Part shown: piece by piece, positions 58,325-64,000 of the stretch
Numbering within the stretch: the first letter of the stretch is position 1
Layout: every line of letters starts with the position of its first letter
Origin: Trichosphaerium sp. ATCC 40318
Taxonomy: Eukaryota; Discosea; Flabellinia; Trichosidae
Assembly (NCBI GenBank): GCA_038496445.1
Contig: JALMLS010000208.1
Span: 186,001-250,000 of the forward strand
Direction of reading: 5' to 3'
DNA length: 64,000 nucleotides
The notes under the pieces: generated by a model
What the model was told of the DNA's origin: nothing
What the model saw: the letters and a program-made list of their open reading frames with translations, nothing else
The model's database searches: none
Position numbers and translations under genes: made by a program

Positions 58325-59285
58325 TAAATTGAGTTTTGCAACAGTAACCCAACCAAAAACATTCTTCGAAAATATGGGCATAAACTTGAAAGCGTTATCT
58401 TGCAAAACCATGTTAAATACCTTTCGGTTAACAAGGTTTAATATCTTATTAGTGTACCTTGTTTTATTTTGGTAAGTACCAAATGTTAGAACCCCTGAGC
58501 ATTGATTTCTACCCAGCATGCTATCAAAGAACGATTTTCTTTGTAAGAAAAGTTTATTTACTCACTTAAATAATGCCAGCGAGTTTACGTATATCGGCCT
58601 AAGGAAATATGCTTATCCTCTCAAAGCGCTTTCTAAAAACATGCCAGATATCACGTTCTTGTTTTTTTCGTTTGCACTCTTTCTTTTTTTTCAACAGATG
58701 CCAGAAGATCAGATTCGTTTTTAAATCAAATTAGAATCTATTCTAGTTTACTCTCTTTGACGCACCAAGAATACTATAACAGGTATGTCCATTTTGTTAT
58801 AACATGTTTGTGGGAAATAGACATGATCTCTGTCTTTGTCAAGCCAAAACCTGCCAAGAAACAGTCAGCAAAACGGAAGAAAACAATGTGTTTCGTGTTA
58901 AATCCAGTACTTTGGTACATTACGTGCTACAAATTGTGTTACCAAACAAGATGAGATTTCCTAGGCTTAAATCCGTAGTTGTTCTAACAACATGTATCAA
59001 AACAATTGATCAAACAACGTTATAGTATCGTAGTACCTACAGGGAGCTGTTTTCCTTCCCATTGCTGCCTTACATGCTGTTTAAAGCCACGGAAACAATG
59101 GTTTTCTGTGAAGTAAGCTATGTCATTGATACCTCCCCCACACGTAGTAGTGCAGCGTTGGGATTAGTTCAACAGCAAAAGCGTCCACCTCATAGTAGCA
59201 AAAAAGGAAGTCTAACTTAAAGCTGTTGTAAGTTTGGCACCTGGTTCTTTTTTGACTTAATTTTTTTTTTTTCAACCAGGAACTC
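58325..59285. other. Intergenic region
   Basis: About 960 bases. Frames of 60-75 codons on both strands look like chance. No family recognised. Confidence 0.4.
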
Positions 59286-59420
59286 GCTCAATGGTGTTCA
59301 TTCAATTTATTTATCCGTACATTAGAGTTTCTGATGGATGTTTAAACGCATTGAAAGGTGTGCATTCTTTACACTTAAATTATTGTGAACGTATAAGAGG
59401 GGATCAAGGCATGGACTGGT
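59286..59420 (+). pseudogene. F-box/LRR repeat fragment
   Basis: One frame reads LNGVHSIYLS, and the next frame one base off reads VSDGCLNALKGVHSLHLNYC, two adjacent units of the GVHxxxL leucine-rich repeat of the gene at 10377-11474. A frameshift lies between them. No F-box is nearby. Relic of a third family member. Confidence 0.55.
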
Positions 59421-59529
59421 GTACACGAAATCCATTTGTTTATGACATTCTACATGGTACAAGAAATTCTGATAGTAAAAATGAAGTACTTTATATACAG
59501 GTGGAAGCCGCTGTAAGAAATTAGTAAGA

Positions 59530-60090
59530 AAAAATGCACGGATGGAATAATTTAATAAAAAGTGACACTTACCCTATAACAAAAACTGTTAGCAAACATT
59601 CAAGAGCTATTATCAAACAGTCGAGTACCAGTGTCTCCAACTTTGACAGAAAATCAAAAACTGTCTGCATAATGTGTGCAGTTAAATTCTTTTGAATATT
59701 TGTTTAGACAGCTTGCAGAAACATTCTCAGTGCTAATGCATCTAGCACTACTTACTTATGTGAATGGGGCAATCAAATTTCGGTATTTGCACCCTAGGCC
59801 ATTGGAACACTATGCCTATCAACTAGAGAGCACATATCATGAAACTTAACCACAGCAAAGCAATACCAACGCCCTGGTGACAGAGATGACAGTGTCCGTA
59901 CTACCACAGATGCTTTAATGATATCAAGGTTGTTTCAATTATGCAATACAAGGGTGTTCAAGCCTTGCCAACTTCTTTGTTCCTCTTAGCTCAGCACAAC
60001 ATGGACATAACATGATCATATTGTGTATTTGTGTTAACACTTGAAGGAAACATACTAATAGCGAGAAAAGCAATAAATTTGTTTTGTAGC
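59530..60090. other. Intergenic region
   Basis: About 560 bases with no coding signal found. Confidence 0.4.
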
Positions 60091-60921
60091 TCATTTATAT
60101 ATCATTGGAGATAGTCTTCGAATACAAGTTTGTCTACCGTCTGCATATACAGGCGCTAAGGTTGGTGCTGTTGTAGTTGGAGTTCTTGTAGTGGGTGGGG
60201 GTGTCAAATGTTCAAGTGTTAGTGTTAATGCAATGTCTATGGAAAAAGGTCGTATTAGAGGAACCAATACACTAAAAATACGTTAGCTGTCAAGTGCAGC
60301 AACAAGAATACTCACGTGAATGAATTCATTGTACTTGTAACCACCAGGTTCAGTGAGTTTTCAACAATATTAACAGCTGTTTTACGTTTGTAAGTTAGTA
60401 CTCTATACTATGTATCATTTGGTTACAACCGTTTCCCGTACCACTAAAAGAGCCACTAGTGAATGTACATTCTATAGTAGCGGGAAATATACTCTCAGGA
60501 TAAATACTGATGAGTGAGAGGCTATACTCAAAACTATTGTCTGTGAAATCGAGAGTAATAGTAAGCTGATTATCATTGTTATGGTATTCAATAGCGTCAT
60601 TGGCAATAACAAAGTTAGGAAAGTCTGGTGCTGTTGTTGTTCCAAAGTCCCAGAAACTAATAGTTGGATCATTGGTTAAAACATAGGTACATACTCCAGT
60701 GCTGCCTTCACCTTTGTTGTGGTTAACTTTAAGGAATAAAGATAAAGGAAAGCCAGCAAAACGCAAAATACATCTCATGCACCTTAGCGTTGTGTATACA
60801 GGCTTTACTGATGAAAGAAAAACTCCGGAAGAAACGTACCAACCATTCCAAGTGAAAAGGACATCAAACCAAAGACACCAAGTATGGATATCACGGATAG
60901 GTGATAGGACGAGGTGTACAT
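60091..60921 (-). CDS. Secreted protein related to the TTLPP-repeat protein, with a short Thr/Pro tail
   Basis: Exon 1 from ATG 60919-60921 encodes a signal peptide (MYTSSYHLSVISILGVFGLM, then SFSLGMVG). It splices at GTACGT to GEGSTGVCTYVLTNDPTISF, then ANDAIEYHNNDNQLTITLDF and ATIECTFTSGSFSG. The final exon reads LTLEHLTPPPTTRTPTTTAP and TLAPVYADGRQTCIRRL, ending with a TGA at 60091-60093. GVCTY and the exon order match the head of the protein at 25570-28153, but the stalk here is about 15 residues instead of about 450 and no GPI signal is visible. Function is unknown. Confidence 0.55.
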
Positions 60922-61667
60922 GGTTTGACTATTAGCAATATTGTAACGAGATGATTCGGGACTTTCTGAAACTACTTTTTCACTGAACATTCAGTGGAAT
61001 CACGTGATTAGAGAGAACTGTCGTGTTTTAAATGAGATATGCTGATTTATGAAAGTAACGCGGCCAGTTCCGAATTTTGAGAATTGCAAAATACGGAGGT
61101 TCGTAATAAAATAATGAAGTTGCTGACTTTCTATAACAAGCGCTTCCAAAGTATCTTCCGCTTAGCGTGCGGTATTAACACATGGCGTAATAATCCGTTT
61201 TAGAGTGTAGGAGACGATTGTTGGACCTTAGGGGTCATCCATCAACAGAATTGCAAACTAGAAACTATGACGATTGATTATCATTAATTCATTTACATCA
61301 CCTACAGATGCAACTCTACTACAATGTCTCTGAAGACCCTTTTTTTTAATCCTTTGGATAGCTTCCATTGTATTACATAGGTACCAGTTGAATGCTAGAA
61401 ATGAACAATGAAACGTAGGGAGAAGTTGGTACAACAACAGTACAGAAAACATCTTTTTTTTTTGTTTGTTTATTACTTGTATACAATTTATCTTACACGT
61501 GTCTTTTTTAAAAATATGAGGTTTGTAATTATTGTACCACTCATTTTTTCTACTTTTGTTTACCAGAATACAATCCTTTTCGCTCCAAACACCCGAAGGA
61601 TAAAAATTCTCAAAAAAACGAAAATTTCATTTTTCTTCTGTGCATTTAGAATATAATGTAACTACTA
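60922..61667. other. Intergenic region
   Basis: About 750 bases; no gene recognised. CACGTG at about 61001 and 61498. Confidence 0.4.
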
Positions 61668-62200
61668 CTAAGTCTCTAGAGCCCTAGATAGCCAATCTAA
61701 TCCTGGGTATAATCCATCACCAGTTGTTGCACAACAAGCTTGAACGTGCTACTTTCTTTTTTTATGACTATGAAGATCTAGAACATCCACAAGCGTGCTT
61801 AGTTTAGCAGCACCAGGAAGGTCTTGTTTATTCCCATATATCAGTAACGGTGCTTCTTCTAGTGTTTCACTCTCTAGGAGCATCTTAAGCTCTTCAGATG
61901 CTTCTTGAAAACGTGATGTGTCAAAAGAATCAACAACAACAATAATCGCCTGTGTATTCAAAAAATAATGCTTCCATAGAACGCGAACAGCTGTTTGACC
62001 ACCCTAAATAATACTTTCGTTAGTACTCATAGCAGTATGAACGTTCTCAGAGAATAAGGGAACAACTAAACGGCAAGATTCGGTTTTTCTTTAGCGGTTT
62101 AGTTTTTTTCCTTTTCTTTTTTTTACACCTTTTACATGCAAGAATATGACCATCGCTTACTTGTCCCAAAGGGCAAGAAACTTTGAATTTGTTAGCTCTT
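61668..62200 (-). pseudogene. ARF-like small GTPase lacking its N-terminal half
   Basis: Exons give GGQTAVRVLWKHYFLNTQAI (switch II and after), IVVVDSFDTSRFQEASEELK, LLIYGNKQDLPGA (NKxD) and, after an intron, CCATTGDGLYPGLDWLSRAL ending in TAG at 61668-61670. These match ARF/ARL proteins strongly. An upstream piece reads NSKFLALWD, the expected residues before GGQ, but does not join in phase. No P-loop (GxxxxGKT) or switch I exon exists before the next gene at 62207. So the gene is 5'-truncated, and probably inactive, or its first exons lie elsewhere. ARF proteins control vesicle coats and membrane traffic. Confidence 0.6.
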
Positions 62201-62206
62201 TGTTTG

Positions 62207-62912
62207 TTACGTTACAACAAATATAAGATAGTTGAGAACTAGTAGGAAAAAAAAGAAACAACTGCTTGCCTTTATCAACGGTGTTATTTTTGAATAAAAC
62301 ACTGAACCTTGGATCTCCTGGGCTCTCTCCATATGGCTTGCGAAAGGTGGGGCATTAACCTCAGTTCCCTTAACAAATAAATAAGTCAAAAAACTCATAC
62401 AAAGCTCTTACATTAACAACCACAATGTTTTCTTGAAAAGTAAAGCCGCTCACTTCAAGTGTGTATGGATGTTCATCTTTTGGAGTAAGAAACTAGACAT
62501 TGTGAACAACAAATTGATAAATCATGAACCAGACGGAACGTTTCAAGGCAAGGAAAATAAAAGAAAAACCAAAGAAATGAGCTTCTTACCAATGGCCAAA
62601 TTTTGGCAATAGTATGTGGATCTAGTCTATCTGAAAGAAAATCATCATACAGGTTTTTTGTATTCTTGAAAGTGCAGTTGTTTACTCGAATTCCATTGAA
62701 TGTAGAATTTGGTTCTGCTTCTCTAACAATAAACGAAATGTACTCCTACTCAAAAAGATTAAACTACTGTAGTTAGAGTGTCTTATGTAAGTACTATTGC
62801 TGAAAAGGCAAGAGTCTAAGGATATGCTGCTACCGGATACATCAAGACTAGTTTTCATTTGAGATACTTCAACACGCTCTAAGGTAACTGTGCTCGCTAA
62901 TAAAGAAGTCAA
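62207..62912 (-). CDS. Parallel beta-helix surface protein with hydrophobic C-terminus (5' partial)
   Basis: Exons read TVTLERVEVSQMKTSLDVSG, SSISLDSCLFSNSTYI, TFNGIRVNNCTFKNTKN and TLEVSGFTFQENIVVVNV, coil-like units with Asn/Cys ladders as in pectin-lyase-like beta-helices. A 27-base intron at 62723-62749 restores the frame between the second and third. The last exon ends ITPLIKASSC then FFFFLLVLNYLIFVVT and TAA, a membrane or GPI signal. The first visible exon starts at an acceptor at about 62911, and the intronless F-box/MORN gene fills the space upstream, so the 5' exons are missing or displaced. Confidence 0.5.
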
Positions 62913-62947
62913 CTAAGTTCCCAAAATTTCAATAAACTAAGTTATTC

Positions 62948-63919
62948 TTATTTATTTTTGTGTACAGTGCTTAAGTTTGTTTCTGGATATTTACATCTCT
63001 TTCCATCACCATACATTCTTTTAGCCTTAAGATGCCCATTCTCATACCACTGAGTACATTCACCATCCAACTTTCCATCAACATATCTTGCGTTTACCTT
63101 ACGCTGTCCATTCTCATACCACATACTGTATTCACCATGTTTCTTTCCTTCGACATATCTTTTTTGTCTCCGAAGTTGTCCATTCTCATACCATCTCTTG
63201 ACCTCACCATGCCTCTTACCTTGAATGAACGTAATTTGGGCCTTGAGTATACCATTCTCATACCACCAACAGTATTCACCATCCTCCTTTCCATCAATAT
63301 ATGTTGTTTTTAACTGAATTTGTCCGCTTGCATACCACTGTTTATGTTCTACAGTATCTTCCCCCTCAATATACATTTTTTGTACTGCAAGCTGTCCGTT
63401 TTCATACCATGTCTTTACCTCACCAATCTTCTTGTCGTTAATACAGGTTTGTTGCTTCGCAAGTTGTCCGTTCTCGTGCCACATCTTTTGCTCACCGTTC
63501 ATCTTGCCATTAGTATACATTGTCTGATACTTAAGTTGCCCGTTCCTGTGCCACTGCTTTCGCATGCCTTCCTTTAGTCCTTTTACATACACAACGTCTC
63601 GACAAGGGTTTCCTCCTGTGTACCAACTGTTGTACTTACCATGTTTTTTATCATTATTGAACCATGCTTGAAACCATAGCTGTCCGTTCTTGTGCCACTG
63701 TTTCATCACTCCATGTTTTTTACCATCAACCATCATTGTTTTACTTTGCACAGTACCACGTCTATGCCAAGTAATCCAAAGACCTCTTTTGTTGAGATTG
63801 TCGTTGTAATGTGTGTTAATAGCAGCCGTTTTTGATAACACGTGGAACTTATGAAATGTTTCCTTGTTGAAAGTACATAGATATTGTTGAAGTTCATTGG
63901 GAAGTTGTATAAGAGACAT
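62948..63919 (-). CDS. F-box-like/MORN-repeat protein, intronless, intact
   Basis: A single frame of 323 residues from ATG 63917-63919. The first 40 residues, MSLIQLPNELQQYLCTFNKE then HKFHVLSKTAAINTHY, form an F-box-like helical domain. The rest is about eleven MORN-variant (YwqK-type) repeats of 23-24 residues, such as KKHGVMKQWHKNGQLWFQA and KRHGEVKRWYENGQLRRQK. Proteins of this layout are common in some amoeba-infecting giant viruses and occur in protists; that is recall, not a search. A role as an adaptor with a repeat platform is inference. A frameshifted copy sits at 34145-35170 with the same upstream 80 bases. Confidence 0.8.
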   Translation of the reverse strand: MSLIQLPNELQQYLCTFNKETFHKFHVLSKTAAINTHYNDNLNKRGLWITWHRRGTVQSKTMMVDGKKHGVMKQWHKNGQLWFQAWFNNDKKHGKYNSWYTGGNPCRDVVYVKGLKEGMRKQWHRNGQLKYQTMYTNGKMNGEQKMWHENGQLAKQQTCINDKKIGEVKTWYENGQLAVQKMYIEGEDTVEHKQWYASGQIQLKTTYIDGKEDGEYCWWYENGILKAQITFIQGKRHGEVKRWYENGQLRRQKRYVEGKKHGEYSMWYENGQRKVNARYVDGKLDGECTQWYENGHLKAKRMYGDGKRCKYPETNLSTVHKNK

Positions 63920-64000
63920 CTTTATAGGATGGTACTGAAGTTTAGTTTAATTGTTGTAATTTCGAAATAAGAATGGTAATCTTGAAGCGGCACTCTTTAA

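Noticed and set aside
58757-59025. Overlapping plus-strand frames after the reductase gene
   Set aside because: No domain, no splice links and mutually overlapping; treated as chance.
63032-63577. Plus-strand frames rich in PILIPLSTF-type words (also at 34223-34778)
   Set aside because: Shadows of the MORN repeats on the minus strand.
1-64000. tRNA, rRNA and bacterial-type operon signals
   Set aside because: I looked for GGTTCGAATCC-like T-arms, rRNA-like blocks and ribosome-binding sites and found none convincing.

Overview
This window is nuclear DNA of a free-living-type eukaryotic microbe, probably a protist. It uses the standard genetic code and is AT-rich. Genes are cut by many short spliceosomal introns (mostly 5' GTACGT or GTAAGT, 3' T-rich ending in AG), and some use GC-AG. 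The housekeeping genes support this: U3 snoRNP protein RRP9, the actin-related protein centractin (Arp1), a heterotrimeric G-protein alpha subunit, an ARF-like GTPase, an NPC2-like ML-domain lipid-binding protein and a UBA-domain protein. The many GPI-anchored mucin-like surface proteins, F-box genes and Galpha would fit an amoebozoan, but that placement is inference. All exon joins were made by eye, so gene ends and intron positions are models.

Layout. 1-9.6 kb: a DOMON plus carbohydrate-binding GPI-anchored protein, a broken pectin-lyase-fold gene interrupted by a MITE, an F-box/LRR relic, a secreted MRH-domain protein and a frameshifted secreted protein. 9.9-17 kb: a truncated MRH gene overrun by an intronless F-box/LRR gene, then two secreted, membrane-anchored proteins of propeller-like repeats. 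17.4-25 kb: an F-box gene, a T4 Rnl1-like RNA ligase with altered catalytic motifs, RRP9, Galpha and a UBA protein. 25.5-28.2 kb: a GPI protein built on about 90 copies of a TTLPP repeat. 29.6-37.6 kb: three tandem genes with a PA-type extracellular domain and about seven membrane helices, with a broken F-box/MORN gene between copies two and three. 38-43.4 kb: an LRR gene, a fold-back element, a complete hAT-type element with an 8-bp target duplication, a second MITE and an F-box/SPRY gene. 43.7-52.2 kb: a five-helix membrane protein, centractin, a small predicted mitochondrial protein, an ML-domain protein, a small bacterial-like protein and a coiled-coil protein. 53.4-58.3 kb: one large carboxylic-acid-reductase-like gene (adenylation, carrier and thioester reductase domains) with an N-terminal ZZ-type zinc finger. 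59-64 kb: an F-box/LRR relic, a short paralogue of the TTLPP protein, a truncated ARF gene, a beta-helix surface protein and an intact intronless F-box/MORN gene.

Taken together the window shows a surface/secretome-rich genome. Proteins with F-box-type ends and repeat substrate-binding domains (LRR, MORN, SPRY) are expanding and decaying; these are candidate SCF ubiquitin-ligase adaptors. The F-box/LRR and F-box/MORN copies are intronless and sit among or inside intron-rich genes, which suggests recent insertion. The palindrome CACGTG is strikingly frequent throughout.
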